Shown: positions 45,328 through 52,977 of the stretch, piece by piece
Position numbering within the stretch: position 1 is the stretch's first letter
How the letters are laid out: every line of letters begins with the position of its first letter
Origin: an uncultured Alistipes sp.
Lineage (GTDB): Bacteria; Bacteroidota; Bacteroidia; Bacteroidales; Rikenellaceae
Assembly (NCBI GenBank): GCA_944326855.1
Contig: CALVFO010000003.1
Coordinates: forward strand, 1-64,000
Length of the DNA stretch: 64,000 bases
Direction: 5' to 3'
Notes under the pieces: model-generated
Told to the model about the DNA's origin: nothing
The model's input: the letters and a program-made list of their open reading frames with translations, nothing else
Databases searched by the model: none
Program-made: the position numbers and the translations under genes

Positions 45328-46986
45328 TTTCTGGAATATAGCAGGATAACGATTGATAAAATACACCGGCGTACAACTCCAGGCATGACAATAACTGTTC
45401 ATCGGGGCAAAACCGTATGGAGAGCGCAGATCATTTTGGGGATCATACACTTCCCAGAACGTATCGGCCCCTTTGTCGGCCATCTCACCCCAGTAGTTCA
45501 GCAAGGTCTCCCGGGCCCGATCCTCAAGGCCGCAACGAATCAAGGCCTCGATCACATAATGCCACGCATACGGAGAACCCGGATACAAGGCATCCCGCTG
45601 CGCAAAAACCTGCTCCATGGCCCGAGCCCCCTCCTGAGGAGTCAGCGTGCCGGAAAGAATCATCCAGGCCTGAGACAAATAAGAAACCTGACGATCCGGT
45701 CCCGAAACCACCCATCCGGCCTTCCGGTCGTAATAACGTTCACGCCCGGCCTTTTTCATCCGACGAATCAGCTCCGGCCAATCTTCCACCTCGTTTTCGA
45801 CACCCAGCATCCGGGCCAGTTCACAGGACTGTTCCAGAGCGAAAGTCATCAGACCCTGAATGGAGGCGGCCCGATCGTATCCATCCTTCCAATCGAATAC
45901 CAACCAATATTGCGGTTGCTTTTCCACATCGTATACCGCTTCGGAGTCCAGATACCCTCGGGCCATTTCGACCTGACGTCTGACTACCGGCCACAGATCG
46001 GCAGCCGTCTCGCGATCTCCGGTCGCCTTGAGATATTCCAACAGGGTCACCCCGTACAACAGACAATAATCCATCGTATAGGTCTCACTCAACGGATGAG
46101 GCGTCGGTTCTTCAAGCACCGTAGCCCGCACCACACCCTTTTCGTCGGACAAGGCCGCCAACAGATACAGGCAACGTTTGGTCAGCTCATGATTCCGGTA
46201 CGACACGGCATTGGCGATCGACTCCAGGTACAGATCGCCGATCCACAAGCGCCGGTCGCGTTTGGGGCCATCCTCATAGACCGTCTGCATACACTCTTTC
46301 AGGGTCGCCAACCCGATAGCATAGATTCGGGCCATGCGGGGATCGGTCCCTTCCGACAAACCCGGAACCGTATCCGGAGCCGAAGTCGTCGCCCGGCAAT
46401 GTATATCGGTAAAATAAAAATCATAGTACGAAGAACAGCCCAGCATTTCGATTTTCACATAGCGGAAAGCCAGCCTCCGAGGGATGGTCACCGTAGCGGG
46501 CAGAGCCGTCAGCGTCACGATTTCGTCCTGCAACCAGGCCCGGCTCAAACCGCCCGGATACTGCGTGAAGGGAATATTCAACTCCCCGGGCACCTCTCCG
46601 AAAGTCATTTTCAAACGCAAAGGAGCATCGGCATCCTTGTTGGCACAAACCGTAAAGGTGATATAGCCGGTGAGATGTTCTCCGAAATCCAGTATGGTTT
46701 CCTTTCCCTGTCCGATACGCTGTTTGATCAGGGCCCCGTAAAAGCCGGACACATCCGTTTCGGGTTCCATGCGCCACCCCTGAAACGCAGTCGAATCGCT
46801 CACCGAACGAACCAAACCGACCGGATCTACCCGTCGTTCCCGCAGTTCGGGTTTAGCCTTTTCGGCTTTCTGAAGCCAAGCCTCGCGACGGTCGGCAAAA
46901 ACATCCTCTCCGGCCTGCAGACAGGTCGTCCCCAACCCGAACAAAACGGCGGACAGACCCACGATTTTCACTACCTGATGCCACAT
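45325..46986 (-). CDS. Small GH78-like (alpha-L-rhamnosidase-type) six-hairpin glycosidase
   Basis: 553 residues with a signal peptide (to about LQAGED). An N-terminal beta-sandwich (ETILDFGEHLTGYITFTVCA, RRLAFRYVKIEML) precedes an (alpha/alpha)6 barrel. The GH78 acid region reads EDGPKRDRRLWIGDLYLES near residue 240, and the second acidic cluster FWEVYDPQND near the end holds the likely catalytic base. The protein lacks the extra domains of many GH78 enzymes, which are often 700-1,000 residues long. It stands alone, upstream of and parallel to ileS, with no SusCD adjacent. Substrate is uncertain: rhamnosides are the family default. Confidence 0.82.
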   Translation of the reverse strand: MWHQVVKIVGLSAVLFGLGTTCLQAGEDVFADRREAWLQKAEKAKPELRERRVDPVGLVRSVSDSTAFQGWRMEPETDVSGFYGALIKQRIGQGKETILDFGEHLTGYITFTVCANKDADAPLRLKMTFGEVPGELNIPFTQYPGGLSRAWLQDEIVTLTALPATVTIPRRLAFRYVKIEMLGCSSYYDFYFTDIHCRATTSAPDTVPGLSEGTDPRMARIYAIGLATLKECMQTVYEDGPKRDRRLWIGDLYLESIANAVSYRNHELTKRCLYLLAALSDEKGVVRATVLEEPTPHPLSETYTMDYCLLYGVTLLEYLKATGDRETAADLWPVVRRQVEMARGYLDSEAVYDVEKQPQYWLVFDWKDGYDRAASIQGLMTFALEQSCELARMLGVENEVEDWPELIRRMKKAGRERYYDRKAGWVVSGPDRQVSYLSQAWMILSGTLTPQEGARAMEQVFAQRDALYPGSPYAWHYVIEALIRCGLEDRARETLLNYWGEMADKGADTFWEVYDPQNDLRSPYGFAPMNSYCHAWSCTPVYFINRYPAIFQK

Positions 46987-47177
46987 ATTCCAACGATCTA
47001 ATATATTTCGACATATCCCCCGAAGGGGCTTCCCGCAAAGATAATTTTTTCACGCATATATCCCAACCGATCGATGGCAGGAACGAGCTCCCGGTCCCCT
47101 GATTTTCCGGGATTTCCGTTCCCTGCAATTCCAAAAACAGCTTCCCGGAGATTTTCATCCGCAGGTCGGGAGCGGAT

Positions 47178-48119
47178 TCATTTTTTCCGAAGCCCTTCTC
47201 TCGCCCGTATTTCCGATTCGGGAAATGCCATGTGCAGAATCGGAAACGGATTGCCCTGAGCATCGGTTTCGGTGCGGCCGACCGTCCGAAAACCGAGATG
47301 CCGATAAAAACCTTCCGCTCGGGGATTCTGTTCATTGACATCGACATACTCCACCCGATATTGTTCGAGGGCCGTACGCACCAGCCGACTGCCCTGTCCC
47401 TCCCCGAAACAGGTCGGCCGCACAAACAGCATCTCGATTTTCCGCTGCTCTACCCCCATAAAAGCCAATGTCTCTTCGTCTCGGCACACGATCAGCAACG
47501 TCTCGATTTCACGCAATGCATCCGCCACCAGAGGCCTCAACGTTTCGATATTCTCCTCGTTCAGGAAATGATGGGTGGCCCGTACGGATTCTTCCCACAA
47601 AAGCACCCATGCTCCGATCTTTTCTTCGGTCCGTTCAGCGGCGGATACGCTACAAAGTCGATCGAGCGGTTTCCGAAAATAGATCATATCCGTCAACACT
47701 CTACCCTCTTCCACAATGGGATGATCATAATGACGGGTGAAAAAATCGGGAACCGTGTGCGAATAGACAAATCCGCAACTCCGATAAAACGACACCGTCT
47801 GCCGACTGTCGCCCGTACCGACCCACAACGTATGACAAACATCCTGATAATACCGTCCCAGATATTCGACCAGCTGTCGTCCATAACCCTGCCGCTGACA
47901 CGTCGGAGCCACCGCCAGATTTTTCAACTCACAACCTCCGTCGTCCTCTTGTGTGACGACGGCCACAGCCAACGGTTCCGACGGTTCCGCTTCGCCATAC
48001 ATCACAAACAGATCCCCCCGGTCCAGATAACGATCGATCATGGATTCCTGTTCGTCGCCCAGCAGCAACAAGGGTAAAAACCGCTTTTTATGGGAAGTGA
48101 TTCGTAAAATTTGCATCAT
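47178..48119 (-). CDS. Protein with two fused GNAT acetyltransferase domains
   Basis: 313 residues. The first GNAT domain (about 1-150) carries LKNLAVAPTCQRQGYGRQLV, the acetyl-CoA pyrophosphate loop, and VSFYRSCGFVYSHTVPDFF. The second (about 165-305) has IEMLFVRPTCFGEGQGSRLV and AEGFYRHLGFRTVGRTETD. Both loops look functional. The halves resemble separate families: the second matches the small YjgM/YiaC-like type. No substrate can be named. The start is one of two adjacent ATGs at 48119 and 48116. Confidence 0.87.
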   Translation of the reverse strand: MMQILRITSHKKRFLPLLLLGDEQESMIDRYLDRGDLFVMYGEAEPSEPLAVAVVTQEDDGGCELKNLAVAPTCQRQGYGRQLVEYLGRYYQDVCHTLWVGTGDSRQTVSFYRSCGFVYSHTVPDFFTRHYDHPIVEEGRVLTDMIYFRKPLDRLCSVSAAERTEEKIGAWVLLWEESVRATHHFLNEENIETLRPLVADALREIETLLIVCRDEETLAFMGVEQRKIEMLFVRPTCFGEGQGSRLVRTALEQYRVEYVDVNEQNPRAEGFYRHLGFRTVGRTETDAQGNPFPILHMAFPESEIRAREGLRKK

Positions 48120-48306
48120 TTGTCGTCTCTGAAGTGGATCCGATGGATCGGAAGGCCCCTCTAAGCCGAAACTCTTCTTTTCGGTTACCGAGGCAGAGAT
48201 CTCCGTTCCCTGCCCGCTCTCTCTTGATTTTTCTCGTTTTTATTTCTACTTTTAGAAAGGAAATAGCGTAAATGCAGCATTCACTTACCGCCCAAATGTA
48301 TGTCTT

Positions 48307-48753
48307 ATGAAAAAGATCATGTTCTGTGTGTGCTTATGCTGGATTCTCCCGTTGATAAGCCCGGCCCAATCGAACGATTATCAAAAAACCGTCGAGGAAC
48401 TCCTCGTCGTATCCGGTTCGGGAGAGGTACTGCAACAAACGATCCCCCGCATCTTCGCCCTGCTCAAACAACAAACTCCCGGCGTTGCGGACGCCTACTG
48501 GGAAGAGGCCGAGAAAGAGATAACCCAAACGGCCTCCTCGGAACTGGCCGCCATGATGGTACCCGTCTACCAGAAATACCTGACTCAGGAAGAACTGAAT
48601 GAAATCATTGCCTTCTACAAAACCCCATCCGGTCGGAAACTGGCCGAAGTCAGTCCCCGGATTTCGACTGAAATGATGACCATCGGCCAACAATGGGGCA
48701 TGCAACTCAGCCAGAAAATTCTCCAACAACTCAAAGATAAAGGGCATCTGTAA
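48307..48753 (+). CDS. DUF2059 secreted protein
   Basis: 148 residues with a signal peptide (MKKIMFCVCLCWILPLISPA, cut near QS). The body matches the DUF2059 helical domain: YQKYLTQEELNEIIAFYKTP followed by SGRKLAEVSPRI. Proteins of this family are periplasmic and uncharacterised. A -7-like TACTTTTA lies near 48246. It is monocistronic and divergent from the GNAT gene. Confidence 0.85.
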   Translation: MKKIMFCVCLCWILPLISPAQSNDYQKTVEELLVVSGSGEVLQQTIPRIFALLKQQTPGVADAYWEEAEKEITQTASSELAAMMVPVYQKYLTQEELNEIIAFYKTPSGRKLAEVSPRISTEMMTIGQQWGMQLSQKILQQLKDKGHL

Positions 48754-49005
48754 GGGTTTACAGCCAACCGTATCGAAGCCGGATCACCGAACGAGAATCC
48801 TAAAACACCCAGCGACATCCCGAAACGACAGGATGCCTTTCCCCGTACAAAACCGCGGGATGTCCCGGAATGTTTTATCTCGGTTCGATTCTCTCCGCTC
48901 GGTTCCGTCCCTGACGGATCCGGCTTTTTTCTGTTTCCAATCCGAGAGATTCACGAGCGAATTTCCGATTTCTTTCGGGTAAAACTCTGGTCCGAATCCC
49001 GAAAT

Positions 49006-49806
49006 TCAGCTTTTCAGACGTTTCCGATACGCTTCGGCCCGATGGTGCATGCGAGCCGCACGACGAGCCGTCTCGGGATGGGTCGAAAACAGACGCATAA
49101 ATTCGGACATACCCCCCATCCCCTCTTTCGAAAGGCTCTGCAAGCGATCCAACGCCTCTCCCATCGCCCGCGGATCATACCCGTTACGCACCAAAAAACC
49201 GAAACTGAAATCATCCGCCCGATACTCCTGTTGCTGCGAAAAACGGGCTCCGGCATACTTTTCCGCCAACGAACCCAACTGCGAAGCACTCAGTCCGGCC
49301 AAAGCACCGCCCGCCGCACTCAATACGCCTCGGGCCGCCGACGTCAAATAAGCCTTGCGCATGGCCCCCAAGGAATCACGATTGCGTACATGTCCCATTT
49401 CATGCCCGATAATCGCCATCAGTTGATCGTCGGTCATCCGATCCATCAGGCCCGAAAAAACCCGGATACTGCCGTCTGCCGTAGCAAAAGCATTGACATC
49501 GGGGGTCTTGTAGACCTTGAAATTGAGCGGGACCCGATTGACCGATTCGTACCGGTCGGTCAGGCGGGCCAAACGTTCCGCATAAGGATCCCCTTTCGGT
49601 GCCACCTCATTGCGGGCATCCGCATACCGGATATATTCCGCCGCCATACGCACAACCTCCTCGTCCCGCAGATCGGCCGCCTTGAGCACATCCACCGTAG
49701 CCTGAAGCCCGGGATGCGGCAAACGAACCGGCCAGCGAGTCACGACCAGCACATAAATGATCAACGCGATAAGAACGGCTGTCAACATAGCAAAAAGGGC
49801 GATCAA
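49006..49806 (-). CDS. M48-family membrane metallopeptidase
   Basis: 266 residues: one N-terminal membrane helix (about 1-23), then a periplasmic zinc protease domain. The zinc motif HEMGH is at 135-139 (AIIGHEMGHVRNRD). The third ligand is the Glu in QQEYRADDFSF, and FSTHPETARRAARM near the end is typical of the family. Related proteins (LoiP, BepA, HtpX-like) act in envelope quality control. It is divergent from gcvT. Confidence 0.92.
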   Translation of the reverse strand: MIALFAMLTAVLIALIIYVLVVTRWPVRLPHPGLQATVDVLKAADLRDEEVVRMAAEYIRYADARNEVAPKGDPYAERLARLTDRYESVNRVPLNFKVYKTPDVNAFATADGSIRVFSGLMDRMTDDQLMAIIGHEMGHVRNRDSLGAMRKAYLTSAARGVLSAAGGALAGLSASQLGSLAEKYAGARFSQQQEYRADDFSFGFLVRNGYDPRAMGEALDRLQSLSKEGMGGMSEFMRLFSTHPETARRAARMHHRAEAYRKRLKS

Positions 49807-49906
49807 ATTCGATTTTCGGGTATAAAATTAGGATTATTTAACGTAAATTCGCAATCGAAACAAAAAACCCGTCTCTAAACATACGAAACTAAATACAAAC
49901 TTCAAC

Positions 49907-51010
49907 ATGAAAACAACCGCATTCACCAAGTATCACCTCGCAAACGGGGCCCGCATGGCCGAATTCGCCGGGTACAACATGCCGATCGAATTCTCGGGGA
50001 TCAACGACGAACACCTGACCGTCCGCGAAAAAGCCGGCGTATTCGACGTCAGCCACATGGGCGAGATCTGGGTCAAAGGCCCCAAAGCCCTCGATTTCCT
50101 GCAATACGTCACCTCGAACAACGTGGCCGCGCTGTACGACGGCAAAATTCAGTACTCCTGCCTGCCGAACGGTCGCGGGGGAATTGTCGACGACATTTTG
50201 GTCTATCGCATCGATGCCGAAACCTATCTGCTGGTGGTCAACGCCGCCAACGTGGAAAAAGACTGGAAACACCTCTGCGCTGCCGGTGAAAAATTCGGTC
50301 TCACCCCCGGCAAAGAACTCTACAACGCTTCGGATGAAATCGCCCAACTGGCCATCCAGGGTCCTCTGGCGATGAAAATCGTTCAAAAACTCTGTCCGAA
50401 AGCCGACGTGGAAAACCTCGAATACTATACGTTCATCAAAACCGAAGTAGCCGGCATCCAGAATGCCATCGTATCGGCTACGGGATATACCGGAGCCGGC
50501 GGTTGCGAAATTTACGTCGCCAACGAAGACGCCGACAAACTCTGGGAAGCCCTTTGGAAAGTCGGTCCCGAATTCGGGTTGAAAAACATCGGTCTGGGGG
50601 CACGTGACACCCTGCGTCTGGAAAAAGGCTTCTGCCTCTACGGCAACGATATCGACGATACCACGTCCCCCATCGAAGCCGGTCTGGGATGGATCACCAA
50701 ATTCGTAGACGGCAAGGACTTCATCGACCGTGAAACCAATGCCAAAATCAAAGCCGAAGGTCCCAAACGCAAACTCGTAGGCTTCGAACTGACCCAGCGC
50801 GGAATTCCCCGTCACGGCTACCAGTTGGCCGACAAAGACGGCAACATCATCGGGACAGTTACTTCGGGGACCATGTCGCCCTCGCTGAAAAAAGGTATCG
50901 GTATGGGTTATGTTGCCAGCCAATGGGCCGCTCCGGGCAGCGAAATCAACGTCATCATCCGGGAAAAACCGGTGGCTGCCGTGGTCGTTAAAACACCGTT
51001 CGTCAAATAA
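49907..51010 (+). CDS. gcvT: Aminomethyltransferase (glycine cleavage T protein)
   Basis: A 367-residue cytosolic protein that transfers the methylene group from aminomethyl-lipoyl H protein to tetrahydrofolate. Family segments are [31 protein letters not shown] (catalytic Asp region), [33 protein letters not shown] and [20 protein letters not shown]. Length is normal. The genes for P, H and L proteins are not in the window, so gcvT stands alone here. A near-consensus -7 (TAAATTCG) lies about 60 nt upstream. Confidence 0.96.
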   Translation: MKTTAFTKYHLANGARMAEFAGYNMPIEFSGINDEHLTVREKAGVFDVSHMGEIWVKGPKALDFLQYVTSNNVAALYDGKIQYSCLPNGRGGIVDDILVYRIDAETYLLVVNAANVEKDWKHLCAAGEKFGLTPGKELYNASDEIAQLAIQGPLAMKIVQKLCPKADVENLEYYTFIKTEVAGIQNAIVSATGYTGAGGCEIYVANEDADKLWEALWKVGPEFGLKNIGLGARDTLRLEKGFCLYGNDIDDTTSPIEAGLGWITKFVDGKDFIDRETNAKIKAEGPKRKLVGFELTQRGIPRHGYQLADKDGNIIGTVTSGTMSPSLKKGIGMGYVASQWAAPGSEINVIIREKPVAAVVVKTPFVK

Positions 51011-51053
51011 ATCGAAAACTGTATCCGCGGGTTATTCCGCCGGAAACAGATAA

Positions 51054-51096
51054 CCACAAAAAACGGATACCGAGATTCGGTATCCGTTTTTTGTGG
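51054..51096. terminator. Bidirectional terminator after gcvT
   Basis: CCACAAAAAACGGATACC pairs perfectly with GGTATCCGTTTTTTGTGG around a 7-nt loop. It serves gcvT and the converging barrel gene. Confidence 0.92.
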
Positions 51097-51174
51097 CCCG
51101 CAAGCGGCCAACAGACTATCTTTCGGAATTACGCGACCGACCCGATCGCCGTTCCCCGCAAGACCTTGCTTTTC

Positions 51175-52950
51175 TTAAAAACTCAGTTTCACCCCAGCCA
51201 ACAGGTTGATGCCCAAGCCCGGGTAGTGATAGAAGCGGTAGAGTTTCTGATTGATCAGGTTGTTGCCCTGCACGAAAACCCCGATCAGTTGCGAAATGCG
51301 ATATTCGGCACTCAACGACAGATCGACCGTCGGAGAAACTTTATCGAAGATCAAGGCATGGTCGAGCAAATTACCGCCCAACGAGGGAATATAAGCCCCC
51401 TGTTCATACACATCCGAGGCAAAATAGCGGGCACTCAGGAACGTTCCGCCCAGATTCAGGATCAACTTGTCGCGGTAGCTGTAACGAAGGTTCAGACGAG
51501 CGGTCAGATTGGGAACCCCCGAAACATGTTCGTAGGCACTCGAAGAAAATCCCCGGTACTGCACCGACGCTTCAAGCCCGAACGAGCCCGAAATACGACC
51601 TTCCAAATCGGCACCCACCGTCCACAGGGTCAGCGAGTCGGACAACATCCGGAAACTTTCGCCATACACATTCTGCAGAGCCGCCTCATCCTGGGTATTG
51701 AGCAACGGATCCGCTTCGAAATAGTAATTGGCGGCCGTCAAATAATCCTTGTACAAAGAGGCTCCTCCATATACTTTGTAAGAGAATGAAGAGGAGAAAC
51801 TCCCGGTAAACCCGACCCGACCGTTATATTCGATCGTGTTGGGGGCTATCTGCTGCAAGACATAAGGATTTTCCCGAGTCAGCGAACGATAGTCGTTGCT
51901 CCGTACCCGACCGTCGATTTCCACATAGGGCACGAAATAACCGCTGGTCACATCGATCCGCATCTGGAAACGAGGAAACAGATAGTGTTTCTGACGGGTA
52001 AGATCCACACTGACCGGATCGGTCATTCGGTTAAAGGTATAGTCCACCCCGAGGGCGAAATCGAATTTTCCCGTTTTGAGATGATACAACGGAGCGACCG
52101 TTACCAGATCGTTCTGGTAATCGTTATTGCCCCGATACGAGTCGTAACGGGCCCGCAGGGTCACCTCATGACGATCGGCAAAACATTTCCCCAATTCGAG
52201 ACCCACTCCGAAATCGGTCTGATCATACCCGTAACGATCGGTGAAATAAGCACCCTGCGCTCCGATCCGGAAATTGAAATGCGACAGATCCTCGAACGTG
52301 TCGCCGAAGGCCACCCGGCCATGCAGCGTCGAAAAACGTTGACGGAGACCGTCGGCCGTCGTATCGAACGTCTCGGGCAACGGTTCTCCGGCCGTATAAT
52401 ACCCGTAACGGCTCACCATATCGTAGTCGTATCCAATTTCACCGTTGAGGCTGTAACGTCCGAAACGACGTTCTCCCAAGGCCCCGACCTTGTTGTAGGT
52501 CTCCGTAGAGGGAGCTTTCACCCCGTTGTCATTTTCGATCTTGCTCCAGCTGCCGTAATGATTGAGGTAGGCCGACACAAACCCTTTTTCCATCCCGGTC
52601 GTGTTGTAATAAAAATCCAACAGACTCTGGAACGGAACCCCCAAGGCCGCTTTCACATAAAACGGCGTATAGAGCCGGTAATCGTTCACATCGACCGTGG
52701 CAGCCCGGAAAGGCGATACCTGAAAACCGTAGCTGATCGGATGGGGCGTAACCAGATAATCAAACTCCGGACGCAGCGTCACCGTATCCACCATATTGGG
52801 TTTGATGTCCAGTTTGGAAGCCTCCCGAACCGTGGGTTCATAGGCTCGTGTCACCTCCATCTGACGGTTGAGTTCCCCGCCGGTCTGGGCTTTCAAACCG
52901 GCTGACACACCCAGGGTCCACACACATACGAATATGATTAGCTTTTTCAT
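51175..52950 (-). CDS. Outer-membrane beta-barrel protein, TonB-receptor-like without plug
   Basis: 591 residues from the ATG at 52950, chosen because it opens the signal peptide (MKKLIIFVCVWTLGVSAGLK, AQ); the in-frame codon at 52974 is only TTG. A conserved N-terminal segment (EVTRAYEPTVREASKLDIKP) is followed by many beta strands (FDFALGVDYTFN, HYLFPRFQMRIDV, LRYSYRDKLILNLGGTF), ending GINLLAGVKLSF. There is no plug domain, so it is not a classical TonB importer. It lies 27 nt after the TPR gene, and the pair probably works together at the outer membrane. The role is unknown. Confidence 0.82.
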   Translation of the reverse strand: MKKLIIFVCVWTLGVSAGLKAQTGGELNRQMEVTRAYEPTVREASKLDIKPNMVDTVTLRPEFDYLVTPHPISYGFQVSPFRAATVDVNDYRLYTPFYVKAALGVPFQSLLDFYYNTTGMEKGFVSAYLNHYGSWSKIENDNGVKAPSTETYNKVGALGERRFGRYSLNGEIGYDYDMVSRYGYYTAGEPLPETFDTTADGLRQRFSTLHGRVAFGDTFEDLSHFNFRIGAQGAYFTDRYGYDQTDFGVGLELGKCFADRHEVTLRARYDSYRGNNDYQNDLVTVAPLYHLKTGKFDFALGVDYTFNRMTDPVSVDLTRQKHYLFPRFQMRIDVTSGYFVPYVEIDGRVRSNDYRSLTRENPYVLQQIAPNTIEYNGRVGFTGSFSSSFSYKVYGGASLYKDYLTAANYYFEADPLLNTQDEAALQNVYGESFRMLSDSLTLWTVGADLEGRISGSFGLEASVQYRGFSSSAYEHVSGVPNLTARLNLRYSYRDKLILNLGGTFLSARYFASDVYEQGAYIPSLGGNLLDHALIFDKVSPTVDLSLSAEYRISQLIGVFVQGNNLINQKLYRFYHYPGLGINLLAGVKLSF

Positions 52951-52977
52951 AAGGCTTATTTGGATTCTTTTCAATGA

